Below, piece by piece: positions 6,749 to 15,286 of a stretch of 17,361 bases of DNA (position 1 is its first letter; the number at the start of each line of letters is the position of its first letter). The stretch lies in contig JANTGL010000017.1 of assembly GCA_024762915.1 (NCBI GenBank), positions 1-17,361 on the forward strand, in the 5' to 3' direction. A program made the position numbers and the translations under genes. The notes beneath the pieces were generated by a model. It was given only the letters and a program-made list of their open reading frames with translations. It was not told the origin of the DNA and ran no database searches. The DNA is from Bacteroidales bacterium (GTDB taxonomy: Bacteria > Bacteroidota > Bacteroidia > Bacteroidales > JAADGE01).

Positions 6749-7621
6749 TTAAGAGAGTAAACGATCCAAAACCGTAATGACTAATTTTTCAACGGCAATT
6801 TTATAATTTACGCTGTATTCTTTACGCATTCGATTTGCAATGATACTGCAAACAGTTAATGCATTATGTCCCATTAACTTAGAAAGACCGGCGATGGCCG
6901 AACTTTCCATTTCGTAATTTGTGATTTTTTTACCGTTGTAATCGAATGTTGAAATTTTTGAATTTAAATCCGGATCAACCGTATTTAATCTGATAATTCT
7001 GCCCTGCGGACCGTAAAAACCCGGAGCAGAAATCGTCATTCCTTTTCGCATGTCAAAACCGATTTTTTTAACAAGTTTTGTTGATGCATCAACAAAATAA
7101 GGTGTTGCTAATTTGGTATCCCAACCCGTATATTTTAAAAATTTTGTTTGCAAATCTGCATTTCCCAATTTATCTCTTCCTTCGTAAAAATTCAATAAGC
7201 CGTCAAAACCGATTGACATTTCGGAAACAACAGGCGTGTCAACAGGAATATCTTCTTGCAATGCTCCCGAAGTTCCGATACGAACCAAATTTAATGTTCG
7301 ATGATCTTGTTTGGGTATGCGTTTATCTAAATCCACATTAGCAAGAGCATCCAGCTCAGTGACTACGATATCAATATTATCCGTTCCTATTCCCGTAGAC
7401 AGAACGGTTACGGGTTTATTTTTATAAGTTCCGGTATGTGTTACAAATTCACGATTATGGGCTTTAAAATCAACGGTATCGAAAAAATTTGAAACCATTT
7501 CAACACGTCCTTGATCACCGACAAGTATAATATTATCCGCAATATTTTCGGGTTTTAAATGCAAATGAAAAATAGTTCCGTCACCATTTAATATTAATTC
7601 TGATTCACCAATTCGTTCCAT
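6749..7621 (-). CDS. Uridine phosphorylase-like nucleoside phosphorylase
   Basis: This 290-residue enzyme belongs to the NP-I nucleoside phosphorylase family, which cleaves a nucleoside with phosphate to a base and ribose 1-phosphate in the cytoplasm. The phosphate-binding loop VGDQGRV is at 34-40, STGIGTDN at 75-82, RIGTSGAL at 114-121 (second phosphate-binding arginine), and the ribose-binding NYEMES at 235-240. GPQGR at 204-208 supplies Gln and Arg at the places of the uracil-recognising Gln166/Arg168 of Escherichia coli Udp, favouring pyrimidine over purine specificity. It is about 35 residues longer than Udp, mostly at the N-terminus. Base preference is inferred from these two residues. 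A good promoter lies just upstream (7653-7684), and the SirB1-like and small membrane protein genes follow. Confidence 0.85.
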   Translation of the reverse strand: MERIGESELILNGDGTIFHLHLKPENIADNIILVGDQGRVEMVSNFFDTVDFKAHNREFVTHTGTYKNKPVTVLSTGIGTDNIDIVVTELDALANVDLDKRIPKQDHRTLNLVRIGTSGALQEDIPVDTPVVSEMSIGFDGLLNFYEGRDKLGNADLQTKFLKYTGWDTKLATPYFVDASTKLVKKIGFDMRKGMTISAPGFYGPQGRIIRLNTVDPDLNSKISTFDYNGKKITNYEMESSAIAGLSKLMGHNALTVCSIIANRMRKEYSVNYKIAVEKLVITVLDRLLS

Positions 7622-7652
7622 ATTTTGTATTCTTAAATTTTTGAATAAACAA

Positions 7653-7684
7653 CAAAGATACAGTTTTCATTATTTCTATCACAA
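7653..7684 (-). promoter_or_regulatory. Promoter of the uridine-phosphorylase-like operon
   Basis: On the minus strand TTG (7684-7682), a 21-base spacer and TATCTTTG (7660-7653) match the Bacteroidota consensus, 31 bases from the ATG at 7621. The rest of the 151-base gap 7622-7772 shows no gene and no convincing terminator hairpin for tsaD. Confidence 0.65.
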
Positions 7685-7772
7685 TACTAAAAGATAATTT
7701 TTAAGAAAACTTAATATTTCAAAATTGAACCGGACGAATCAGATATGGATGAATTTTTAAGTGCCATTAATT

Positions 7773-8786
7773 CTATTTGAATCGTGCCTCTGCCGTAACA
7801 TCTTGTCCCGAAAAATCCTTTTTCAAATATTTATAATAGGCCGTAATACCGATCATTGCAGCATTATCTGTAGTAAACTTAAAATCAGGAATATGCACAA
7901 CCCAAGCATTTTTATCGGCTTCCGCACGTAAGCGATTTCTTAAGCCTGAATTTGCCGAAACACCGCCTGCAACGGCTATTTCTTTTATACCGGTTACGGA
8001 AACGGCATTTTTTAGTTTCTCAATTAAAATATCAATAATCGTAAATTGTACCGAAGCACAAATATCACATAAGTTTTCTTTTACAAAGCTCGGGTTTTTC
8101 TTAACCTCATCTCTGATAAAATACAAAATTGCCGTTTTCAACCCGCTGAAACTGAAATCGGTATCACCCACTTTGGGTCGAGAAAACGAGTATTTGTTCG
8201 GATCTCCTTCTTCTGCATATTTATCGATTAAAGGACCTCCGGGATAAGGCAAACCGAGAATTTTTGCTGTTTTATCAAATGCTTCACCGGCAGCATCATC
8301 AATGGTTTCTCCGATAAGTTCTTTTTCAAAAAAATGGGTGACCTTAATAATTTGTGTGTGACCGCCGGAAACAAGTAAAGTCAGAAACGGAAATTGCGGA
8401 TCGTTATGCTGAATATTTTTTTCTTTCAGAAAAAGTGCTGCGATGTGTCCGTGCAAGTGATTTACGTCAATTAGCGGAATATTATTTGCCAAAGCAAAAC
8501 CTTTTGCAAAAGAAACACCAACCAATAAAGAGCCCAGCAAACCGGGTCCGCGTGTAAAGGCAATTGCATCAATATCGGAAATGTTTACAAGGGCGTCTTT
8601 TAATGCCGCATCAACCACGGGAACAATATTTGCCTGATGCGCCCGAGAAGCCAATTCCGGCACCACACCGCCGTATTTTTTGTGAACATCTTGATTTGCC
8701 GTTACATTTGACAATAACCAACCGTCTTGAATTACGGCAGCTGAAGTATCATCACAAGAAGATTCTATAGCTAAAATTGTAATCAA
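7773..8786 (-). CDS. tsaD: tRNA N6-threonylcarbamoyladenosine transferase TsaD
   Basis: TsaD (YgjD/Kae1) transfers the threonylcarbamoyl group onto A37 of ANN-decoding tRNAs, together with TsaB and TsaE. The 337-residue protein is full length. It shows the N-terminal ATPase-fold signature LAIESSCDDTSAAV (5-18), the metal-binding HLHGH (His110 and His114), SGGHT (140-144), a glycine-rich GGVSAN near the C-terminus and the final metal ligand in TTDNAAM (Asp307). The start is unusual: no ATG fits, since the frame begins with TTG at 8786 only a few codons before the invariant ESSCDDT, and the codons just upstream are ATA and ATT. A TTG start is therefore the best call. It is divergent from tamB; a -7-like element at 8842-8849 would give a leader of about 50 bases. 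Confidence 0.97.
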   Translation of the reverse strand: MITILAIESSCDDTSAAVIQDGWLLSNVTANQDVHKKYGGVVPELASRAHQANIVPVVDAALKDALVNISDIDAIAFTRGPGLLGSLLVGVSFAKGFALANNIPLIDVNHLHGHIAALFLKEKNIQHNDPQFPFLTLLVSGGHTQIIKVTHFFEKELIGETIDDAAGEAFDKTAKILGLPYPGGPLIDKYAEEGDPNKYSFSRPKVGDTDFSFSGLKTAILYFIRDEVKKNPSFVKENLCDICASVQFTIIDILIEKLKNAVSVTGIKEIAVAGGVSANSGLRNRLRAEADKNAWVVHIPDFKFTTDNAAMIGITAYYKYLKKDFSGQDVTAEARFK

Positions 8787-8841
8787 AATTATTATTTTAT
8801 AAGTAAAAAAACCAAATTTGCCTGTTCCGGCATTTAGTTTG

Positions 8842-8849
8842 CAAAAATA
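8842..8849 (-). promoter_or_regulatory. Candidate -7 element for tsaD
   Basis: TATTTTTG on the minus strand matches TAnnTTTG, 56 bases before the TTG start of tsaD. A TTG at -33 is not evident, so this is a half-match. The 124-base region 8787-8910 must also hold the tamB promoter; only an imperfect element (TTATTTTG, 8896-8903) is visible there. Confidence 0.4.
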
Positions 8850-8910
8850 AACAAATAAATTATCCGGAAACTTCGTTTATCTCAGATAAATATAATTATT
8901 TTGTAAACAT

Positions 8911-11900
8911 ATGCAAAAGCGTGTATTCCAAACAGAAAAATTAAGACGCCTGACATTATACGGTATCATCACATTATTGGTGTTGCTGGTAAGCTTAATT
9001 ATTATGTTGCAAACGGCATACATTCAAACAAAAATCACCAATTACATTACCAAAGAATTATCTTCAAAACTTAAATCCGATATTCAAATTAATAATGTCA
9101 ACATCAGTTTGTTTAAAGGATTTAAAATCAAAGGGATATTAATAAAAGACATCCGAAAAGATACAATGTTGTACATCAAAAGCTTGTACATCCTCCCTTC
9201 CGGAATTCCGACGAATTTCAACAAATTGTCTTTTCGGTCTGTTGAGCTGAACGAACTATTTTTTGATATACATGAGATTAAAAAAGACAGTTTAAATCTG
9301 GATTATATGATTGATGCGATGATTTCCGAAAATGACACTGCCGAATCGAAAGATTTTCATTTACGTATCGGAAATTTAACAATGCATAATTCCGAATTTA
9401 AATATCAGGAAATAGACAGTTTAACAAATCCGGGAATGGATTTTGAAGACATGGATTTCTCTGATATTGAAGTTGATATAGATGACATTGATATTTTTAA
9501 CAGCACAATTAAAACGAAAGTTAAAAAAATATCATTGAAAGAAAAAAGCGGTTTTACGGTTGAAAATATAAGCACGGCTGCCAATTTAATAACACCCGAG
9601 AAGATTCGAATAAAAGATTTAAAAATAGAAACAAATAAAAGTCATTTTGAATTTGACAGTTTAAATTTAAAATATCCCGAAAGATACTGTTTTTCATGCT
9701 ATAAAACAGATTTACAAACGAATGCATCATTTAAAAACGGCTCCTTTATTAATTACCGGGACATTTCATTATTTATACAGGACACCGTAAAACAAAACGG
9801 GAATATTTTTATTTCAGGAAATATTAACGGAAAAGTTAATAATATTAAATTATCTGATTTTTATATAAACGCCGAAAATATTCTTTCCGTAAAAACAAAT
9901 TCTCATATTAAAAATTTCCCGAATTGGGAAAACTTAGAATTTAACATGGATATTTCCGAATTTAAAGTAAATCCTAAACAAATTTCCGGCTTTATGCTTC
10001 CGGGAAAAACGGAGCCCTTAATTAAACTGCCTTCTGAACTGCAAAAAATTAATATCCTTTCATACCAAGGAAAAACAATCGGTAATTCATCTGACTTTAC
10101 TTCAAAAGGACTAATTTTCGGCGATTTCGGAAAAATCACTTTAGATGCCTCAGCTCAAAAAGACAGTGCTGATTATACAAGTATCACAGGTAAACTTTAC
10201 GGTGAAAATATTGATCTCGGTACGGCAATCGAAAATTTAAATTTCGGCAAATTATCCTTTGAACAGGATTTCAGTCTTTCCTATATAAAAAACAAACAAC
10301 TTAAAGCAAGTACAAACGGAAATATCAGTTCATTCATATACAAAAACCACGATTATCACAATATTGATTTATTTGCTTCTTTAAATAACAAACTCATTGA
10401 CAGTATTAACATCAAAATTAATCAACCTGAACTAATTACGGAAATATCCGGAAATGCTGATTTAACGGGAAAAATTCCTGAAATTCATATTATTTGTACC
10501 ATTCCTTATGCCGATTTATTTTCAATGAAATTGCGAACAAAACCGTCATCATTAAAAACAGAACTTATCGGCAATTTTAAGGGTTTAAACATTGATGACT
10601 TTGAAGGAACCGTCAACTTGGGAAAACCTTTGATTTACAAAGAAAATAATCTTGAAACAAAAATTTCAAAATTAAACCTGACAGGAAAATATTATACTAA
10701 AGATACCCTAAGAACAAAATTCATTAGGTTAAAATCCGATGTCATTGATGCAGACCTAAAAAGTACGGGGAGTATTTCAAAATCAATTAATTCACTTAAT
10801 GTTTTATTTCAAAATATTTTTATCGAAAATCCTAAAAAAATTGTATCGGTTGAGAATCTATCCGAAAATGACTTTTTAGACTTTAGCATTAACATTAAAA
10901 AACCGAATACATTAACCAAATTACTTTTTCCTGATGCACATATTACAAAACAAAGTAAAGTTTTCGGTTTTTATCAACCGGGGACAAATAAATTCAATTT
11001 ATCGTTTAATTCTGAACATCTTAAATATAAGAACATAAATATTAAAGATTTTTATATTATTTCTTATACTCGTGAAAATAAATTGTATGCCGGAATCGGC
11101 GGTTCTTCAGTCAAACCGAATGAAAAAATATATATTGAAAATGTAAATTTCGGCAGTGAAATAAAGAAAGATACACTAAATTTTAATTTAATCTGGAATA
11201 ATTTTAAAGACAGTGCAAATTATTCAGCTGATATTTCCGGAATTCTTACAATTCATAAAAAAGAGAACAAAAAATTGTCATATAACTGTAAATTATCGAA
11301 CTCGGAAATCATGTTGAATGATATTTTATGGAAATTTAATAATGCTGCCGTCAAAATAGATTCTTCACATATTAACATTTCCGACTTAAGAATAAAACAC
11401 AATGATGAAGAAGTATATATTGACGGTAATATCTCTGAATATCAAGGGGATATGTTATTTGCGGTATTTAAAAACTTGAATCTGAGTAATTTTCAAACTC
11501 TGATTTCAGATCACATTTCATTTAAGGGTAAACTAAGCGGTTTTTCAACATTTGCTGATCTTTATAAAGAACCTTTAGTTTTCACAAAAGATTCAATTCT
11601 TGATTTGAATATAAATAATATGAATTTCGGAAATTTTTATTTAAAAAGTTTCTGGGACAATTCAAAAAATAACATTCATGCAAATGCCTATAATTTAAAA
11701 GGGAAACGACGATTGATGAATGATACGATATACGGAGATTATAATCCGGAGAGTAAAACTTTGAATTTCACGGCAGATATCAGAAGCTTACTGTTAAAAA
11801 CATTCAAAGATTATTATAAAGACTTCGTCAATTTTAATCAATCAGCATTTATCACCGGAAAAATAAATATTAACGGAAAAATTAACAAACCTGATATAAC

Positions 11901-13371
11901 GGGTAATTTTAAAGTAAAACAAACAACGGCATATATCAAATACCTCAATACATATAACAATATCGGCGAATTGGACTTTAGTTTTGATAAGAAGAATATC
12001 TTTATTAACAAAACAAAAATGTTGCCGAGAAACGGAACCGGAACAGCTTATATTTCCGGTAAAATACATCATCATAATTTTTCAAACTTTGCTTTAGATA
12101 TTGATATACAGGCAAATAACTACGAACTTTTAAACATTATACCGACTGACTCTTCTTACTATTACGGACAAGCATTTGCAAGCGGAAATATAAATTTTTC
12201 AGGACCTTTAAATGATATTTTTCTTGATGCAAATTTAAATACCGAAAAGAACACAAATATATTTATTCCGATTTCATCTGATAAAACATATAACGAAGAA
12301 AACAGTTTTCTGACATTTAAAACAGATACTTCAATACAATTTAAAAGCAAAAAACAAACGAATTTCACGAAAACTGATGTCAGCGGTTTTAGTATGAATA
12401 TGAAACTTAACATCACACCTGAAGCGGAAATTCAAATTTTACCCGATGAAAGTTCCGGGGATATTTATACCCAAGGTGAAGGGGCAATAAATTTAACTTT
12501 AAATAAAGCCGGTGATTTTAATATTTTCGGCGCCTATAATATTTCAAACGGAAATTATGAGTTTAATATTGAAAATATTATCAGAAAAGATTTTACTATT
12601 ACTGACGGCAGTACAATCGATTGGTTCGGAAATCCGGAAGATGCCGTTGTAAGCATTAATGCCGCATATATCTTAAACAATGTTTCATTATCGGATTTAA
12701 CTCAAAATCCGGAAGAAGTCAGAAGAGCTCGTATTAATTGTATCATCAACATTACCGGAAAATTATTAAATCCCGTATTTAAATTAAATATTATTTTTCC
12801 GGATAATTTGAATGAATATTCTGCTAAAATAAATAATCTTGCCGAAAATGAATTAAATCAACAATTTTTATCTTTGCTTCTTCTCGGAGTTTTTCAACCT
12901 TTGCCGGGTATAAAACAAGAAAATATTGCAGCAACTCAAGTCACTGGAGATATTCTTTCAAAACAGTTAAATTCATTCTTGAAGAAAATAAAATATGTTG
13001 ATTTGAATTTTGATTACAAATCCGGAAATACAGTTTATACCGATCAATATAAAGTCCGTATTTCAAAAACACTTCTGAACAACAGGATTGAAGTAAAAGG
13101 AAACATCGGTGTAGGCGGACAAGAAACTCAGCAAACCGAAGCAACAAATTATATCGGAGAATTTGAAGTGGAAGGAAAACTCAATAAAAAAGGAACTATC
13201 AGAGCAAAAGTATATAACAAAGCAAACGATAAAATTGAAAATGACGGAAATTATACTCAAGGTCTCGGTTTTATTTGGCGACGTGATTTTGATTATATAT
13301 TTCGGCGTAAATCAAAACAAAAAATTGACACTTTAAAGCAACAAGCTGAAGATAATGACAGTATAAAATAA
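8911..13371 (+). CDS. TamB-family translocation and assembly module protein
   Basis: At 1486 residues this is the largest gene. TamB-type proteins are anchored in the inner membrane by one N-terminal helix (here about residues 14-36) and span the periplasm as a long, lipid-lined beta groove, helping outer-membrane assembly or phospholipid transport. Most of the chain is repetitive beta-strand sequence with recurring units of the pattern I-S-G-N-I/K-G-K, as in AsmA-like proteins. The C-terminal TamB domain is recognisable at about 1200-1440: GAYNISNGNYEF near 1207, a FTITDGSTIDWFGNPEDA segment, ARINCIINITGKLLNPVF, and LNQQFLSLLLLGVF near 1315. An unusual acidic stretch occupies 176-195. The charged C-terminus extends past the domain. 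It lies back to back with tsaD and is followed at once by a hairpin terminator. No TamA/BamA-type partner is visible here. Confidence 0.93.
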   Translation: MQKRVFQTEKLRRLTLYGIITLLVLLVSLIIMLQTAYIQTKITNYITKELSSKLKSDIQINNVNISLFKGFKIKGILIKDIRKDTMLYIKSLYILPSGIPTNFNKLSFRSVELNELFFDIHEIKKDSLNLDYMIDAMISENDTAESKDFHLRIGNLTMHNSEFKYQEIDSLTNPGMDFEDMDFSDIEVDIDDIDIFNSTIKTKVKKISLKEKSGFTVENISTAANLITPEKIRIKDLKIETNKSHFEFDSLNLKYPERYCFSCYKTDLQTNASFKNGSFINYRDISLFIQDTVKQNGNIFISGNINGKVNNIKLSDFYINAENILSVKTNSHIKNFPNWENLEFNMDISEFKVNPKQISGFMLPGKTEPLIKLPSELQKINILSYQGKTIGNSSDFTSKGLIFGDFGKITLDASAQKDSADYTSITGKLYGENIDLGTAIENLNFGKLSFEQDFSLSYIKNKQLKASTNGNISSFIYKNHDYHNIDLFASLNNKLIDSINIKINQPELITEISGNADLTGKIPEIHIICTIPYADLFSMKLRTKPSSLKTELIGNFKGLNIDDFEGTVNLGKPLIYKENNLETKISKLNLTGKYYTKDTLRTKFIRLKSDVIDADLKSTGSISKSINSLNVLFQNIFIENPKKIVSVENLSENDFLDFSINIKKPNTLTKLLFPDAHITKQSKVFGFYQPGTNKFNLSFNSEHLKYKNINIKDFYIISYTRENKLYAGIGGSSVKPNEKIYIENVNFGSEIKKDTLNFNLIWNNFKDSANYSADISGILTIHKKENKKLSYNCKLSNSEIMLNDILWKFNNAAVKIDSSHINISDLRIKHNDEEVYIDGNISEYQGDMLFAVFKNLNLSNFQTLISDHISFKGKLSGFSTFADLYKEPLVFTKDSILDLNINNMNFGNFYLKSFWDNSKNNIHANAYNLKGKRRLMNDTIYGDYNPESKTLNFTADIRSLLLKTFKDYYKDFVNFNQSAFITGKININGKINKPDITGNFKVKQTTAYIKYLNTYNNIGELDFSFDKKNIFINKTKMLPRNGTGTAYISGKIHHHNFSNFALDIDIQANNYELLNIIPTDSSYYYGQAFASGNINFSGPLNDIFLDANLNTEKNTNIFIPISSDKTYNEENSFLTFKTDTSIQFKSKKQTNFTKTDVSGFSMNMKLNITPEAEIQILPDESSGDIYTQGEGAINLTLNKAGDFNIFGAYNISNGNYEFNIENIIRKDFTITDGSTIDWFGNPEDAVVSINAAYILNNVSLSDLTQNPEEVRRARINCIINITGKLLNPVFKLNIIFPDNLNEYSAKINNLAENELNQQFLSLLLLGVFQPLPGIKQENIAATQVTGDILSKQLNSFLKKIKYVDLNFDYKSGNTVYTDQYKVRISKTLLNNRIEVKGNIGVGGQETQQTEATNYIGEFEVEGKLNKKGTIRAKVYNKANDKIENDGNYTQGLGFIWRRDFDYIFRRKSKQKIDTLKQQAEDNDSIK

Positions 13372-13396
13372 AAGTCCTGCAAAATTGCAGGACTTT
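13371..13396. terminator. Bidirectional intrinsic terminator between tamB and the thiolase gene
   Basis: AAAGTCCTGC (13371-13380) and GCAGGACTTT (13387-13396) form a perfect 10-bp stem around a 6-base loop. The stem starts at the last base of the tamB stop. On the minus strand it is followed by a T-rich tract (TTTTATTTTA) and would end the thiolase transcript; on the plus strand the tail is weaker (CTTAATT). Confidence 0.88.
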
Positions 13397-13416
13397 CTTA
13401 ATTCAAATTATTTAAT

Positions 13417-14592
13417 TTATAATAATTCAATCGTTACTGCAGAAGCACCGCCGCCGCCGTTACATAAGGAAGCAACACCGTATTTTCCGCCGTTTTGTTT
13501 TAACACATTTATCAACGTAACAATAATTCTTGCACCGGAAGCACCGAGCGGATGGCCTAAAGAAACACCGCCGCCGTTAACATTAACTTTTGCCTCATCC
13601 AAATTAAGCTCTTTAACGGCCGCTAATGCAACAACCGAAAATGCTTCATTAATTTCGTAATAATCAATATCCGAGGCCTTTAATCCGGCTTTTTTTATGG
13701 CTTTAGGAATGGCTTTCACCGGTGCCGTCGTAAACCATTCGGGTTCATGAGCGGCATCGCCGTATCCGATTAATTTTGCAATCGGGTTTACACCAAGTTC
13801 ATCAACTTTTTCTTTACTCATTAAAATCAGTGCAGCAGCTCCGTCATTTATGGTCGAAGCATTAGCTGCCGTAACCGTTCCGTCTTTTTCAAATACCGGT
13901 CGTAAAGTCGGAATTCGATCAAACTTTACATTCGTATATTCTTCGTCGGTATCAACAATAATATCGCCTTTGCGTGTTTTAATTTCTACGGGAACAATTT
14001 CATCTTTAAATCTGCCGGCTTCAACAGCTGCAGCAGAACGCTTATAGGATTGTACGGCAAATCGGTCTTGTTCTTCTCTGCTGATTTTTAATTCTCGCGA
14101 ACATAATTCAGCGGCACTTCCCATATGATAGTTATTATAAACATCCCACAAACCGTCTTTTATCAATCCGTCAACGAGCTTACCGTCACCAAGTTTTGTT
14201 CCTTTTCGCATTCCCGGTACATAATGCGGAACATTGGACATACTTTCCGTTCCGCCGGCAACAACAACATCATTATCACCGAGCATAATGGTTTGAGCAC
14301 CAATCATAACCGCTTTCATTGCCGATGCACAAACTTTATTTATGGTCGTACACGGAACCGTATTCGGAATACCGGCAAAAATAGATGCTTGCCTTGCCGG
14401 AGCTTGACCTAAATTCGCCGACAATACATTCCCTAAAAACACTTCATTCACAGCCTCTGATTTTATTCCGGCTTTTTCAACAGCTGCTTTTACGACGACA
14501 GAACCTAATTTTGTTGCCGTTAAACCGGACAACGAACCGCCGAAACTTCCTAAGGGAGTTCTCACTGCGGAAACAATATATACTTCTTTCAT
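13417..14592 (-). CDS. Acetyl-CoA C-acetyltransferase (thiolase)
   Basis: This 391-residue enzyme condenses two acetyl-CoA to acetoacetyl-CoA or runs the reverse thiolysis. All catalytic elements of biosynthetic-type thiolases are in their standard places: the nucleophile Cys88 in NKVCASAMKA, NEAF at 315-318, His347 in GHPLGASGAR and the acid/base Cys377 in CNGGGGASA. Length and residue numbers agree almost exactly with the Zoogloea enzyme (Cys89, His348, Cys378), and no residue is missing. The start MKEVYIVSAVRTP is the usual N-terminus. It is transcribed alone, converging on tamB across the terminator. I see no TAnnTTTG in the 165 bases upstream (14593-14757). Short-chain specificity is inferred; a longer-chain 3-ketoacyl-CoA substrate cannot be excluded. 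Without an adjacent hydroxybutyryl-CoA pathway gene, its pathway stays open. Confidence 0.94.
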   Translation of the reverse strand: MKEVYIVSAVRTPLGSFGGSLSGLTATKLGSVVVKAAVEKAGIKSEAVNEVFLGNVLSANLGQAPARQASIFAGIPNTVPCTTINKVCASAMKAVMIGAQTIMLGDNDVVVAGGTESMSNVPHYVPGMRKGTKLGDGKLVDGLIKDGLWDVYNNYHMGSAAELCSRELKISREEQDRFAVQSYKRSAAAVEAGRFKDEIVPVEIKTRKGDIIVDTDEEYTNVKFDRIPTLRPVFEKDGTVTAANASTINDGAAALILMSKEKVDELGVNPIAKLIGYGDAAHEPEWFTTAPVKAIPKAIKKAGLKASDIDYYEINEAFSVVALAAVKELNLDEAKVNVNGGGVSLGHPLGASGARIIVTLINVLKQNGGKYGVASLCNGGGGASAVTIELL

Positions 14593-14727
14593 TTTATAAT
14601 ATTTTATGTGTGTGAATTGTATCTTTTATTGAAAGCGAAAATAATAATTTTTTACCGATTTTAAAAATATTAATTACCGGATTTTCGTTTCCCTGAGTAT
14701 CAAAATAAGTTTTTAGAGAAAATATAT

Positions 14728-14735
14728 TACTTTTG
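14728..14735 (+). promoter_or_regulatory. Candidate -7 element for the gene at 14758
   Basis: TACTTTTG matches TAnnTTTG and lies 22 bases before the ATG. No TTG is found at -33. The rest of the region 14593-14757 is A/T-rich without other recognisable sites. Confidence 0.5.
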
Positions 14736-14757
14736 CAAATAATAAAAAACCATACCC

Positions 14758-15285
14758 ATGAACGAATTCTTTGAAATTTCTAAATACATACTGCCTCTTA
14801 TTATTTTGTTAATTGCTTTAATGATTATTTTAAATCATTTTGCAAAAAGAGAAAAAACTAAATTAAAATTTGATCTTATAAAAGCGAACAATAAATTAAT
14901 AACTCCGGTGAAGTTGCAAGCTTATGAAAGAATTGTACTTTTTTTGGAAAGAATCAGACCCGATGCCTTAGCTCTCAGATTAACAAAACCGAAAATGACA
15001 TCCAAGCAAATACAAATACAAATGTTGGCAACGGTACGTAATGAATTCAATCACAACCTTTCACAACAATTATATTTATCCGATGATACATGGACTGCCG
15101 TTGTTTATGCAAAAGAACAAATTACGCGCTTAATTAATTTTGCAGGAACAAAAGTTGACCCAAAAACCGTCTCTCAAGCATTCACTGCCGTTTTAATTGA
15201 AATGTATAATGATACCGATACAAAACCGGTTGAAACATCTGTTGAACTTGTTAAAAAAGAAGCGTCATTATTTTTCGGAATATAA
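14758..15285 (+). CDS. Conserved membrane-anchored protein of unknown function
   Basis: The 175-residue product has a single N-terminal membrane helix (about 10-27) followed by basic residues (AKREKTK) and a mostly helical cytoplasmic domain. Recognisable stretches are LQAYERIVLFLERI (54-67), FNHNLSQQLYLSDDTWTAVV (97-116) and a C-terminal QAFTAVLIEMY. I recall proteins of this layout as a Bacteroidota family of unknown function but cannot name it with certainty. It stands alone: its own -7-like element is just upstream, the thiolase gene is divergent, and its stop is one base from the convergent manA stop, with no terminator between. There are no catalytic motifs. Confidence 0.75.
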   Translation: MNEFFEISKYILPLIILLIALMIILNHFAKREKTKLKFDLIKANNKLITPVKLQAYERIVLFLERIRPDALALRLTKPKMTSKQIQIQMLATVRNEFNHNLSQQLYLSDDTWTAVVYAKEQITRLINFAGTKVDPKTVSQAFTAVLIEMYNDTDTKPVETSVELVKKEASLFFGI

Positions 15286-15286
15286 A

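Noticed and set aside
7622..7772. Small gene in the gap between the phosphorylase-like gene and tsaD
   Set aside because: The only ATG-started frame seen (from about 7745) has 11 codons and overlaps the tsaD end.
9436..9495. EF-hand-like calcium site in TamB
   Set aside because: The acidic residues do not follow the spacing of an EF-hand loop.
13385..14615. Open frames on the plus strand opposite the thiolase gene
   Set aside because: Low-complexity products that are antisense shadows of a fully conserved enzyme gene.
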